Assembly: GCA_905213155.1 (NCBI GenBank)
Contig: CAJMHI010000004.1
Span: 1 to 60,063 of the forward strand
Source of the DNA: an uncultured Acidaminococcus sp.
GTDB taxonomy: Bacteria > Bacillota > Negativicutes > Acidaminococcales > Acidaminococcaceae
Direction of reading: 5' to 3'
Length of the DNA stretch: 60,063 bases
The position numbers and the translations under genes were made by a program. The notes beneath the pieces were generated by a model, which was not told the DNA's origin, ran no database searches, and saw only the letters and a program-made list of their open reading frames with translations. Positions 32,582-40,318 of the stretch are shown here, piece by piece. The first letter of the stretch is position 1. Each line of letters begins with the position of its first letter.

Positions 32582-33688
32582 GTGTCCACCAACCGTGTTC
32601 CCATCCGGGTCAACGGACAGATCCGGGGCGTTGTGGCCACTTTCCAGGATATCAAAACCCTGCAAAATGCAGAACGCAATGCCCGGGTTAAGCTCCATGA
32701 AAAAGGCCTGGTTGCTAAGTACCAGTTCAGTGATATTCTGGGGACATCGGAGGAAATTGTAAAAGCCAAGCGGCTAGCTGCCAGTTTTGCCGATTCTCAG
32801 TTTACGGTATTGCTTTACGGGGAAACAGGTACAGGAAAGGAAATGTTTGCCCAGAGTATCCATAATGTAAGCCCCCGGCGGGACGGGCCTTTTGTTGCGA
32901 TTAACTGTACGGCATTAAACCGGGACCTTCTGGAATCGGAGCTGTTTGGCTATGTAAGTGGTTCTTTTACCGGTGCTCAAAAAGGCGGAAAGATTGGACT
33001 GTTTGAGTTGGCTAATGGCGGCACGATTTTTTTGGATGAAATCGGAGACCTGCCGCTAGATTTTCAGGCGCCTCTTTTGCGGGTATTGCAGGAACGGGAA
33101 GTCCGCCGCATCGGGGATGATCGGGTTGTCCCTGTGGATATCCGTGTTATTACAGCGACAAACCACAATCTGCTAGAACTGGTACAGCAGGGGAAATTCC
33201 GTCAGGATCTGTATTATCGGTTGAACGTGCTCAATGTATATGTGGCACCCCTACGGCAACGAGGTTCTGATTATCTCCAGATTGCCCGCGCTTTTTACCG
33301 AAAAATCATGCCGGTACAGGTGGAATGGGAAAAAGACGCCTTTTTGCGGATCATGGATAAATTGCGGGATTACTCCTGGCCGGGAAACATCCGGGAACTT
33401 TCCAATGTAGTGGAACGGGTCTCCCTTTTGCTTCATCACGGGAGCCGGGAAGAGGATGTGCGTAGCGTATTGTTTAAAGAGCTGTACCGACATCAGCAGA
33501 TGCGAAAGGATAAAGAGGAGGGAAAAGAAACTTTGGCAGCAAAGGAGCCGGACTGGATTATAACTTTGCGTAAAAATGGGGGGAATATGTCCCGCACAGC
33601 GAAAGAATTGGGCATTAGCCGCAGTACGCTCTATCGAAAACTCAATGAAAAAGAAAAAATGAGAAAATTTGTCTCAAAGGAGCAATAA
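32582..33688 (+). CDS. sigma-54 activator, C-terminal fragment (end of PAS + AAA+ + Fis HTH)
   Basis: A 368-aa frame from GTG 32582, in the same frame as the upstream fragment. It contains the end of the PAS domain (TNRVPIRVNGQIRGVVATFQD), a full AAA+ domain with Walker A GETGTGKE, sigma-54 contact loop GSFTGA in place of the usual GAFTGA, Walker B GGTIFLDEIGD, the Arg fingers region and WPGNIREL, and a C-terminal Fis-type HTH (GGNMSRTAKELGISRSTLYRKL). An AAGGA (32571-32575) that overlaps the upstream TAA lies 6 nt before the GTG, so re-initiation could yield an activator lacking its sensor. Without the sensor it might be always active. Confidence 0.88.
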   Translation: MSTNRVPIRVNGQIRGVVATFQDIKTLQNAERNARVKLHEKGLVAKYQFSDILGTSEEIVKAKRLAASFADSQFTVLLYGETGTGKEMFAQSIHNVSPRRDGPFVAINCTALNRDLLESELFGYVSGSFTGAQKGGKIGLFELANGGTIFLDEIGDLPLDFQAPLLRVLQEREVRRIGDDRVVPVDIRVITATNHNLLELVQQGKFRQDLYYRLNVLNVYVAPLRQRGSDYLQIARAFYRKIMPVQVEWEKDAFLRIMDKLRDYSWPGNIRELSNVVERVSLLLHHGSREEDVRSVLFKELYRHQQMRKDKEEGKETLAAKEPDWIITLRKNGGNMSRTAKELGISRSTLYRKLNEKEKMRKFVSKEQ

Positions 33689-33710
33689 AAAGACAATTGT
33701 GATACACATA

Positions 33711-33728
33711 TGTAGCAAAAATGCGACA
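33711..33728. promoter_or_regulatory. candidate upstream activator site
   Basis: TGTAGCA-AAAA-TGCGACA is an inverted repeat with one mismatch per arm (TGTnGCA/TGCnACA). It lies about 150-165 nt upstream of the -24/-12 promoter, in the range used by enhancer-binding proteins, and just after the activator gene. Confidence 0.5.
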
Positions 33729-33760
33729 AAAAACAAATTTTAAATCATGTCTAGTGAGTT

Positions 33761-33798
33761 AGATATCTGGGGAAAGCGTTTCTCAGATATCTTTTTTT
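33761..33798 (+). terminator. intrinsic terminator after the activator gene
   Basis: AGATATCTG (33761-33769) pairs perfectly with CAGATATCT (33784-33792), followed by a run of T to 33798. It separates the activator transcript from the sigma-54-dependent operon. Confidence 0.88.
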
Positions 33799-33874
33799 GT
33801 GAGAAAAAAAGCCAAACCCTTAAAAAATCATAGATTTATCACCATCAGGAAAATATCTTGGATAAAATTTAAAA

Positions 33875-33892
33875 TTGGCATGAATTTTGCAA
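33875..33892 (+). promoter_or_regulatory. sigma-54 (-24/-12) promoter
   Basis: TTGGCATGAATTTTGCAA fits the RpoN consensus (TTGGCAYG-N4-TTGCA), with GG at 33877-33878 and GC at 33889-33890, 10 nt between them as required. It lies about 85 nt before the carrier gene and is the expected target of the adjacent activator. Confidence 0.88.
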
Positions 33893-33977
33893 TAAGAAAG
33901 ATAAAGGCTTCGATCGAAAAATTGAAACATTTCAAGATGCTCCGGCCGTGCAACTTGGAATAGGAAAGGGGAAAAAA

Positions 33978-35231
33978 ATGAACGCGAATCTTGCACTGAT
34001 TGCATTGGTCGTTCTGATTGGCTGTATCGTTGCGGGTTTTATCCTGAAAAAGAACGTAGGGCTGGTTGCTATTTTGGCTGCTGCGGTAATGGGGGCTCTT
34101 ATTGGAATGAAGGATTCCGAGATTATTAAGGGCTTTAGCTCCAGCACGTTTATTATGTTACTGGGGGTTTCCCTGCTTTGTACCATTGCTACAGATAATG
34201 GTACACTAGGGTTATTTGCTAAAAAGTTTTTAGGGGTATTTGGCGGCAACGTCCGTGCTGTCCCTGTGATCATGTTCTTGATCGGGTTTATCATTGCGGC
34301 AGCTGGTCCTGGCTGCGTACCGGGCCTTGGCATTGTAGCATCCCTGAGTTTGCCGCTGAGTAAATCCACCGGCTATAATGCGGTGATGCTGGCGGCCATT
34401 GGGGAACTGGGCACCATGTCGGGACGGTTTTCCCCGGTGACTCCGGAAAGTCTGCTTATCGGCAACCTGGCTCATGCTCAGGGTATTACTGGGTATGAGA
34501 CCAATGTCATGATTTATTCTACGATTACAACTATCGTCCTGTCTTTGATTGTATATATTGTTTTCAAAGGCTATAAAGTGAAGACGCCGGAGATCCAGGA
34601 AAAAGAACAACTGCCTGCATTTACTGGTAAACAAATTATGACATTGTTTGGCTTTGCGGTGATGATTGTTGCCTGTGCCGTCTTTAGGAGAAACGTTGGT
34701 TTGGCCGCTTTTGCTGTATCAATCCTGCTACTTGTCCTAAATGCAGCGGATGAAAAAATGGCGATTAAAAACGTGCCCTGGTCCACACTGTTGATGGTAA
34801 CCGGTGTGGGCACATTGATGAGTATCGTGTTGAAGGTTGGCGGTGTAAAACTGCTTTCTGGTATGCTGGCATCCATCATGACGCCATCCACCGCTGTAGG
34901 TATTCAGGGACTGTCTGCAGGAATTCTTTCCTGGTTCAGCTCCGCGTTGGGGGTAGTTTGGCCTACCATGGTACCGACGGTGGGAGAAATTGCTGCCCAA
35001 GTGGGAGTTAAACCGGATGGCTTGATCACTATTATGTGCCTGACCGCTTCTTTTGCTGGGTTTAGTCCGGCTTCTACTGGTGGTAGCCTGATTTTGGCAG
35101 CTAACGCGACGGACCCTGAATTTACGAAGGAAAAGGAAAATAAACTGTTCTTGCAGCTGTTCCTATTGTCTTCTTTGTTGCTGGCCCTGACGGTCATTGC
35201 GGCTTTTGCAGGTGTATACAGCATCTTATAA
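33978..35231 (+). CDS. dicarboxylate carrier, MatC-like (SLC13/ion-transporter superfamily)
   Basis: A 417-aa polytopic membrane protein with about 10-12 helices in two halves. The first half begins ALIALVVLIGCIVAGFILKKNVGLVAILAAA and the second repeats FRRNVGLAAFAVSILLLVLNA, the pattern of the MatC (malonate/dicarboxylate carrier) group. Re-entrant-loop-like segments are AAGPGCVPGLGIVASL and ASFAGFSPASTGGSLILAA. The start is ATG 33978 after AAAGGGGA; the earlier in-frame start at 33948 has no ribosome-binding site. It is the first gene of the sigma-54 operon, so it probably imports the acid processed by the two enzymes downstream. The exact substrate is unknown. Confidence 0.85.
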   Translation: MNANLALIALVVLIGCIVAGFILKKNVGLVAILAAAVMGALIGMKDSEIIKGFSSSTFIMLLGVSLLCTIATDNGTLGLFAKKFLGVFGGNVRAVPVIMFLIGFIIAAAGPGCVPGLGIVASLSLPLSKSTGYNAVMLAAIGELGTMSGRFSPVTPESLLIGNLAHAQGITGYETNVMIYSTITTIVLSLIVYIVFKGYKVKTPEIQEKEQLPAFTGKQIMTLFGFAVMIVACAVFRRNVGLAAFAVSILLLVLNAADEKMAIKNVPWSTLLMVTGVGTLMSIVLKVGGVKLLSGMLASIMTPSTAVGIQGLSAGILSWFSSALGVVWPTMVPTVGEIAAQVGVKPDGLITIMCLTASFAGFSPASTGGSLILAANATDPEFTKEKENKLFLQLFLLSSLLLALTVIAAFAGVYSIL

Positions 35232-35285
35232 TCGTTTCTTAGTGGCCTGTATTTCTTTGTTACATATTTCTATGAGGTGAAAAAA

Positions 35286-36479
35286 ATGGAAAAAGGACTA
35301 TTGGATGGCATTATCGTTCTGGATTTGACCCGTGTACTGGCTGGCCCTTACTGTGGAGCCTTGTTAGCCGATATGGGCGCAACGGTTATTAAACTGGAAA
35401 ACCCAAAAGGCGGGGATGACTCCCGTAGCATGGGACCTTTTGTAAACGATAATTCTGTGTACTATGCCAACTTTAACCGCAGCAAATACGGCTGTACCCT
35501 GAACTTGAAGGCTCCGGAAGGCAAGGCCATGTTCCTGGAAATGGTGAAAAAGGCGGACGTAGTGCTGGAAAATTACCGTCCTGGTACCATGGAAAAATTG
35601 GGCGTTGGGTATGATGTGCTAAAAGAAGTGAATCCGGCGATTGTGTATGGTGCCTGCTCCGGATTTGGGCACACCGGCCCTTACAGCAAGCGGGCTGGCT
35701 ATGATATCATCGGCCAGGCCATGGGCGGCATGATGAGCACTACCGGTTGGCCGGGCGGACAGCCTACTCGTGTGGGGACACCGATCGGGGATGTGCTGGG
35801 TGGCTTGAACATGTGCATTGGTGTGCTGGCAGCACTGGTTGGCCGGACCAAGACGGGCCTTGGCGAAAAAGTGGATGTGGCTCTGGTTGACTGCGTGGCC
35901 TCTGCTATGGAAAATATCACCATGATCTACCAGGCAACGGGCCGGATTCCTCAAAGAATTGGTAACCGGTATGAATCTACCTATCCGTATGATGCATTCC
36001 CTGCCAAGGACGGCAACGTAATTATCGGTACTGCCAATAACAAACTGTACAGCTTGCTGTGCGATGTGATGGAAAAACCGGAACTGAAGACGGATCCCAA
36101 GTTCCTGAATGTGAAAGACCGGGTAGCACACCATGAAGAAATGCGGGAGATTGTTTCCGCCTGGACCGAACAATTTACCATTGATGAAGTGGTAAAAATG
36201 CTGAATGATGCGGGGGTTCCTTCCTGCCCAGTGAATACATTGGATCGTCTGGTTGTGGATCCTCAGGTGGCAGGCGCCAGGGAAATGTTCCCCACCATTG
36301 ATCAACCGGGGATTGGTAAACTACAGATTACCGCAGCTCCGCAGCATCTGACCAGAACCAAAGCCTGCGTTCGGAAGCCGGCTCCGTTGCTAGGAGAAGA
36401 CAACGCGGATGTCTATAAGAAATTCCTGGGCTATGACGAGGCCAAACTGGCTGAGCTGAAAGAGAAGAAAGTGATTTAA
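35286..36479 (+). CDS. CaiB/BaiF family III CoA-transferase
   Basis: A 397-aa enzyme of normal family length that moves CoA from a donor acyl-CoA to a carboxylic acid. The N-terminus GIIVLDLTRVLAGPYCGALLADMGATVIKLE, the NFNRSKYGCTLNLK segment and the AGYDIIGQAMGG motif with its catalytic Asp are clear, as is LGGLNMCIGVLAAL. The start is ATG 35286, 6 nt after GAGGTG. It lies between the carrier and the HMG-CoA-lyase homologue, so it likely activates the imported acid to the CoA thioester that the lyase splits. Confidence 0.93.
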   Translation: MEKGLLDGIIVLDLTRVLAGPYCGALLADMGATVIKLENPKGGDDSRSMGPFVNDNSVYYANFNRSKYGCTLNLKAPEGKAMFLEMVKKADVVLENYRPGTMEKLGVGYDVLKEVNPAIVYGACSGFGHTGPYSKRAGYDIIGQAMGGMMSTTGWPGGQPTRVGTPIGDVLGGLNMCIGVLAALVGRTKTGLGEKVDVALVDCVASAMENITMIYQATGRIPQRIGNRYESTYPYDAFPAKDGNVIIGTANNKLYSLLCDVMEKPELKTDPKFLNVKDRVAHHEEMREIVSAWTEQFTIDEVVKMLNDAGVPSCPVNTLDRLVVDPQVAGAREMFPTIDQPGIGKLQITAAPQHLTRTKACVRKPAPLLGEDNADVYKKFLGYDEAKLAELKEKKVI

Positions 36480-36493
36480 GAGGGGGTAGCAGC

Positions 36494-37423
36494 ATGAGTA
36501 AGAAACTGACATTGGTAGAAGTAGGGCCCCGGGATGGATTCCAGAACATTAAAGAATATATTCCTGTAGAAACAAAACTGGCTGTCATTGATTCGCTGGT
36601 GGATGCAGGGGTAAAACATATGCAGATTACCTCTTTTGTTCATCCTAAGGCGATTCCGCAACTGAGAGACGCTGCCCAGGTAGCAGAAACCTGCCTGAAG
36701 AAGTATCCGGATCTAGATTTGTTTGCTTTGATCCCCAACTACAAAGGGGCTGAAAATGCAAGAAATATTGGCATTAAAAAGGTCACCAACGTGATTTCTC
36801 TGAGTGAAACCCATAACAAGGCCAATATCAACCGGACGCGGGATGAATCTCTGGCCGGATTGGAAAAAATCTTCAAGGATTTTTCCAAAGACATGGAAAT
36901 CTGTCTGGATGTAGCTACTACGTTTGGCTGCCCCTTTGAAGGCAAGTATTATGACGTGGAACCGCTATTGGCCTTCTTGAAACGGGGCTATGATATTGGA
37001 ATTCGGTCTTTTGATCTGTGTGACACGGTGGGATTGGCCGATCCTAAACAAGTGCGGGAATTTGTGAAAGCAACCCGGGAAACTTTCCCCGATGCCCACA
37101 TTGAAGTCCATATTCACGATACCAGGGGTATGGGATTAGTCAATACCTTAGCTGCCGTGGAAGCCGGCGTAGATGGTGTGCAATCCACACTGGGCGGCTT
37201 GGGCGGATGTCCCTTTGCTCCCGGTGCCAGCGGCAACACGGCAACGGAAGACTTGGTGCTGATGTTTAACGAAATGGGCTATGACACGGGGATTGATTTC
37301 CAGAAGATCCTGGCAGCGGCCAAAAAAGAGCATGCGGAAATCCAGGGCAATTATTCTGGGCACAACATCATGATCCAGAGTGATACTGGAAAATGCGTGC
37401 CGCCCCAACAGCACAACGTATAA
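36494..37423 (+). CDS. hydroxymethylglutaryl-CoA lyase family protein
   Basis: A 309-aa TIM-barrel lyase. HMG-CoA lyase catalytic features are present: VEVGPRDGFQN with the Arg-Asp pair, VHIHDTRGMG with the HxH metal ligands, and the GLGGCPFAPGASGNTATED signature with the catalytic Cys. It cleaves HMG-CoA to acetyl-CoA and acetoacetate or a related 3-hydroxy-3-methyl acyl-CoA. AGAGGGGG precedes it. It is the last gene of the operon, ended by a strong terminator about 70 nt on. Confidence 0.93.
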   Translation: MSKKLTLVEVGPRDGFQNIKEYIPVETKLAVIDSLVDAGVKHMQITSFVHPKAIPQLRDAAQVAETCLKKYPDLDLFALIPNYKGAENARNIGIKKVTNVISLSETHNKANINRTRDESLAGLEKIFKDFSKDMEICLDVATTFGCPFEGKYYDVEPLLAFLKRGYDIGIRSFDLCDTVGLADPKQVREFVKATRETFPDAHIEVHIHDTRGMGLVNTLAAVEAGVDGVQSTLGGLGGCPFAPGASGNTATEDLVLMFNEMGYDTGIDFQKILAAAKKEHAEIQGNYSGHNIMIQSDTGKCVPPQQHNV

Positions 37424-37493
37424 CCAAATGTAAAACCGCACTGTAAATCGTCTGGCAATCCAAACGTTAGTAGGTATGACGTGAAAAAAGTGC

Positions 37494-37533
37494 ATACAAA
37501 AAAGACGTGCCGAAAGGCACGCCTTTTTTGTAT
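37494..37533. terminator. bidirectional intrinsic terminator
   Basis: An inverted repeat with ATACAAAAAAG-a-CGTGCC-gaaa-GGCACG-c-CTTTTTTGTAT symmetry has A-runs and T-runs on both sides of a GAAA-loop stem. It ends both the lyase operon and the convergent flavodoxin gene. Confidence 0.92.
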
Positions 37534-37559
37534 GGTTAGAACCGCTTTGCTTTTAGTTT

Positions 37560-37982
37560 TTATGCCAGGGCTTCCCCCAGGGCTTTGCACTGGGCCAAGG
37601 CATCGTCATCGGGCTCGTTGTTTGCCATAACAGGGGCTACAGCCAGCTGGGCACCGGCGCCTTCGGCATCTTCTTTCCAGCTATCCATCCATTCGCCGCT
37701 GCCCCAGCCGTAAGAACCGAACAGGGCAATTTTCTTGCCGGACAAGCTGCCTTTTACATCATCCCACATGGGTTGGAATTCGCCTTCTTCCAGTACTTCT
37801 GCCCCCATTGCAGGGCAACCAAATGCGATGGCATCATAGTCCGCTACTTTAGCGGCATCAAAATCGGAAGCGCCAAATTCCGTAACATCGGCGCCCTTTC
37901 CTTTGGCACCTTCCTCTACAGCCTTTGCCATAGCTTCCGTATTACCTGTACCACTCCAAAAAACAACCGCGACTTTGCTCAT
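37560..37982 (-). CDS. flavodoxin
   Basis: A 140-aa FMN electron carrier: WSGTGNTEAMA is the phosphate-binding loop near the N-terminus, FGCPAMGAEVLEE and GSYGWGSGEWM are the isoalloxazine loops. Length and acidity are typical. The start is set at ATG 37982, 7-8 nt after AAAGGATG; the ATG at 37991 overlaps that site. It probably replaces ferredoxin under iron limitation. It is followed on the transcript by a strong terminator and preceded by the DUF3793 gene in the same direction. Confidence 0.95.
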   Translation of the reverse strand: MSKVAVVFWSGTGNTEAMAKAVEEGAKGKGADVTEFGASDFDAAKVADYDAIAFGCPAMGAEVLEEGEFQPMWDDVKGSLSGKKIALFGSYGWGSGEWMDSWKEDAEGAGAQLAVAPVMANNEPDDDALAQCKALGEALA

Positions 37983-38028
37983 TTTTTTCATCCTTTCTTG
38001 CCGCCAGGCGGCACTAAAAAATTATATA

Positions 38029-38592
38029 TTATGCCACTGCCAGCCTGCTTAAGGGCATTCCGGCACAGTAACAGTTCCAGTAAATCCTTGTACATGTCCG
38101 GCATTTGGCAAAATAACAAGAGGCTTGTTCTCCATTCCCGTAGGCTTTCCAACATCCAGAACAGACGCCTTTTTCCCGGGGACGGGCAATATAGGCTTTT
38201 ACATCCTCCAGGGGATAATCCAGGAGCACCCCGATTTCATGAGGGAATTGGTTCCGGCAGGCAAGCTGCAGGGAGACTTCTTCTAAAATTTCCTGGTAGG
38301 TGGTGCCACGATATCCCCGTTCTTGCAAGAAGGTATACGTTGCTTTATCCTGTAGCAGCGCAGTAAGGCGCTTGGGCCGGTAGACGTAGAGAAGGGCTGC
38401 CCGCCGTACGATGTCCACATTTAATACCTGTATCCGGATTTGTTTTGCCCGCAAGGTTTCTTTGACGCCTGCCAATAGGGTAACCGGATCGTCCCAGGCA
38501 GAAAACACAAATCGGAATAAACTGGCCGCTTTGATGCCTGCCAGGGTGGGGGCACATTGCCGAACCAATTCTGTTTCCAAAGAAATTGTCAC
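38029..38592 (-). CDS. DUF3793 family protein
   Basis: A 187-aa protein of the DUF3793 family, found mainly in anaerobic Firmicutes, often beside flavodoxin genes. Visible are CAPTLAGIKAASLFRF, LLYVYRPKRL, ERGYRG and HEIGVLLDYPLEDVKAYI, and a Cys-rich C-terminus (GVCSGCWKAYG...CRTCTRIYWNC) that may bind metal. The start is taken as GTG 38592, 6 nt after GAGG; a TTG 12 nt earlier overlaps that site. With flavodoxin 46 nt downstream, a shared role in redox or metal stress is likely but unproven. Confidence 0.85.
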   Translation of the reverse strand: MTISLETELVRQCAPTLAGIKAASLFRFVFSAWDDPVTLLAGVKETLRAKQIRIQVLNVDIVRRAALLYVYRPKRLTALLQDKATYTFLQERGYRGTTYQEILEEVSLQLACRNQFPHEIGVLLDYPLEDVKAYIARPREKGVCSGCWKAYGNGEQASCYFAKCRTCTRIYWNCYCAGMPLSRLAVA

Positions 38593-38669
38593 CGCACACC
38601 TCAAAAGTTAGTATACCCTAAAAATAAATAAGATAAACACGTTATAAATAAAAGTACATTACAGAATTT

Positions 38670-38685
38670 GTTAGCTAAAACTAAC
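38670..38685. promoter_or_regulatory. candidate operator between DUF3793 and the exporter operon
   Basis: GTTAG-CTAAAA-CTAAC is a short inverted repeat in the 215-nt divergent gap. TTAG/CTAA words recur nearby (TTAGTATACCCTAA at 38608-38621, which overlaps a TATACT -10 for the minus strand). The regulator is unknown. Confidence 0.35.
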
Positions 38686-38734
38686 TAAAGGAAGTATAGC
38701 AAATGCTAAGGAAATACGCAAGAGGGAATTTTTC

Positions 38735-38763
38735 TTGTAAACCTAAGGAAAGTAGCGTATAAT
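38735..38763 (+). promoter_or_regulatory. promoter of the tripartite exporter operon
   Basis: TTGTAA (38735-38740) and a perfect TATAAT (38758-38763) are spaced by 17 nt, about 45 nt before the first start codon. Confidence 0.7.
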
Positions 38764-38807
38764 GAGAACATAATTAATCAATCGAATAAATTGGAGAGGT
38801 GAATTGC

Positions 38808-40316
38808 ATGGAGTGGAAAAAGACACTTTGTCTGGGGATGATGGTATCTTGCTGTAGTGCAACACCTCTTGCCTGGGCAGCGTCACAATCGTCTATGCCG
38901 GCTCCAAAGAAAATGCCGCGGTGGACAGAAATTGCTCAGAAGTATCCCTCTGCCTATGATAAAAAGACGACGGAAGGCATCGTAACGGAAAAAGAGCTGG
39001 CGGCCTATTGGCAACTTTTTGGGGATAAGACACTGGACCGCCTAATGGAGGATGCGTTTCAAAACAACCGGGACCTGAAGGCCGCACAAGCCAGGGTAGA
39101 AGAAGCTAGGGCACAACTGGGTATGAAACAAGCAGAACAATTGCCCTGGTTAAATGCCGGCGGCGGGTGGGGCAGAGGGGAAATTCCTGAAAATGTGATA
39201 CAACGGCCCTTGCAGCAGATGGCACCACAACCAGGAATGCTGCGCGAACCCAAGAGAGTGGAACAAATGACGGCACTGGGAATTGACGCATCCTGGGAAC
39301 CGGACTTTTTTGGACGGATCAAAGAAGGAAAAAAGGCCGCGGCCCATGACCTGGCGGCGCAACAAGCTGCTCTGGGAAGTACTTGGGTAACGCTCTCCGG
39401 GGATGTGGCATTAAATTATATTTCTCTGCGGGTTTTGCAGCAGGATCTGGCGCTGGTGCAGCAACATGCGATGCTGGAAGGGGAGCAGTCCTCGCTTTGG
39501 GAGAGCCGCTTTGCGGCAGGGCTTTCCAGTGCAGCTCCTTTGGAATCCATGCGTTCGCAGGAGCAAAATACCCGGGCGGAAATTCCGGCCCTGCAGCAAT
39601 CTATACAAGAAACATTGACCCGCCTTTCAATCTTAACGGGAAAAGAGCCAGGCGCTTTGCAAGAGTATTTGCAGCCAGCTCCCCTGCCAGAGGTCAACCC
39701 ACTTTTGTATCATGCAGTGCCGGCGGAAACGCTGCGCCAGCGGCCGGATATCCGGGCCGCAGAAGAGCAGCTGCTAGGACAAGTTGCCCGCAGCAAACAG
39801 GCACGGGCAGAGCTGAAACCACGGTTTACACTAAGTGGATTTTTAGGACTTTTGACGCTGGGAGGCGGCAATCCTTTTAGTAGCGGGGCGAGACTCTTTG
39901 GCTTTAGTCCTAGTTTGACTTTGCCGCTATTCCATGGAGGGCAGCTCCGGCAGAATGTTAAATTCCAGGATGCCCGGGTACGGGAGCTGCAGGCGCAGTA
40001 TGAAAATACAGTGCTTAAGGCCGCCGGCGAAGTTCAGGATGCCATGACTTCTATTGTGCAGGAAAATGAGCGTAAGCATCGGTTTCTTCAGGGAACGGAG
40101 AATGCGGAAAGTGCCTATACTTTGGCCAGAAATCGATATGAAGCCGGCCTCTCGGACTATTTGCCGGTGCTGGACAGCGAACGGACACTGCTTTCTGTAA
40201 AACGGCAGGAAAACCGAAGCCGGGGACAGGAACTGGCTGATTTAATCCATCTGTTCAAGGCTTTGGGCGGTGGCTGGCAGATGTTTGAAGAGCAGACTAA
40301 AGAAGGGAATCATTGA
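38808..40316 (+). CDS. TolC/NodT-type outer-membrane efflux channel
   Basis: A 502-aa outer-membrane factor. A signal peptide (residues 1 to about 25, ending PLAWA-AS) is followed by the two repeated OEP halves: LDRLMEDAFQNNRDLKAAQARVEEARAQLG and LRQRPDIRAAEEQLLGQVARSKQARAELKPRFTLSG, with long coiled-coil stretches and a C-terminal YEAGLSDYLPVLDSERTLL. It forms the outer duct of a tripartite pump, which requires an outer membrane. The start is ATG 38808, 6 nt after AGAGGTG. It is the first of five overlapping exporter genes. Confidence 0.94.
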   Translation: MEWKKTLCLGMMVSCCSATPLAWAASQSSMPAPKKMPRWTEIAQKYPSAYDKKTTEGIVTEKELAAYWQLFGDKTLDRLMEDAFQNNRDLKAAQARVEEARAQLGMKQAEQLPWLNAGGGWGRGEIPENVIQRPLQQMAPQPGMLREPKRVEQMTALGIDASWEPDFFGRIKEGKKAAAHDLAAQQAALGSTWVTLSGDVALNYISLRVLQQDLALVQQHAMLEGEQSSLWESRFAAGLSSAAPLESMRSQEQNTRAEIPALQQSIQETLTRLSILTGKEPGALQEYLQPAPLPEVNPLLYHAVPAETLRQRPDIRAAEEQLLGQVARSKQARAELKPRFTLSGFLGLLTLGGGNPFSSGARLFGFSPSLTLPLFHGGQLRQNVKFQDARVRELQAQYENTVLKAAGEVQDAMTSIVQENERKHRFLQGTENAESAYTLARNRYEAGLSDYLPVLDSERTLLSVKRQENRSRGQELADLIHLFKALGGGWQMFEEQTKEGNH

Positions 40317-40318
40317 AT

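Noticed and set aside
35619..36305. Minus-strand ORF of 228 codons opposite the CoA-transferase
   Set aside because: Shadow frame; no start signal, His-rich low-complexity translation.
39383..39880. Second plus-strand frame of 165 codons inside the outer-membrane channel gene
   Set aside because: Lies entirely within a well-supported coding frame and has no independent evidence.
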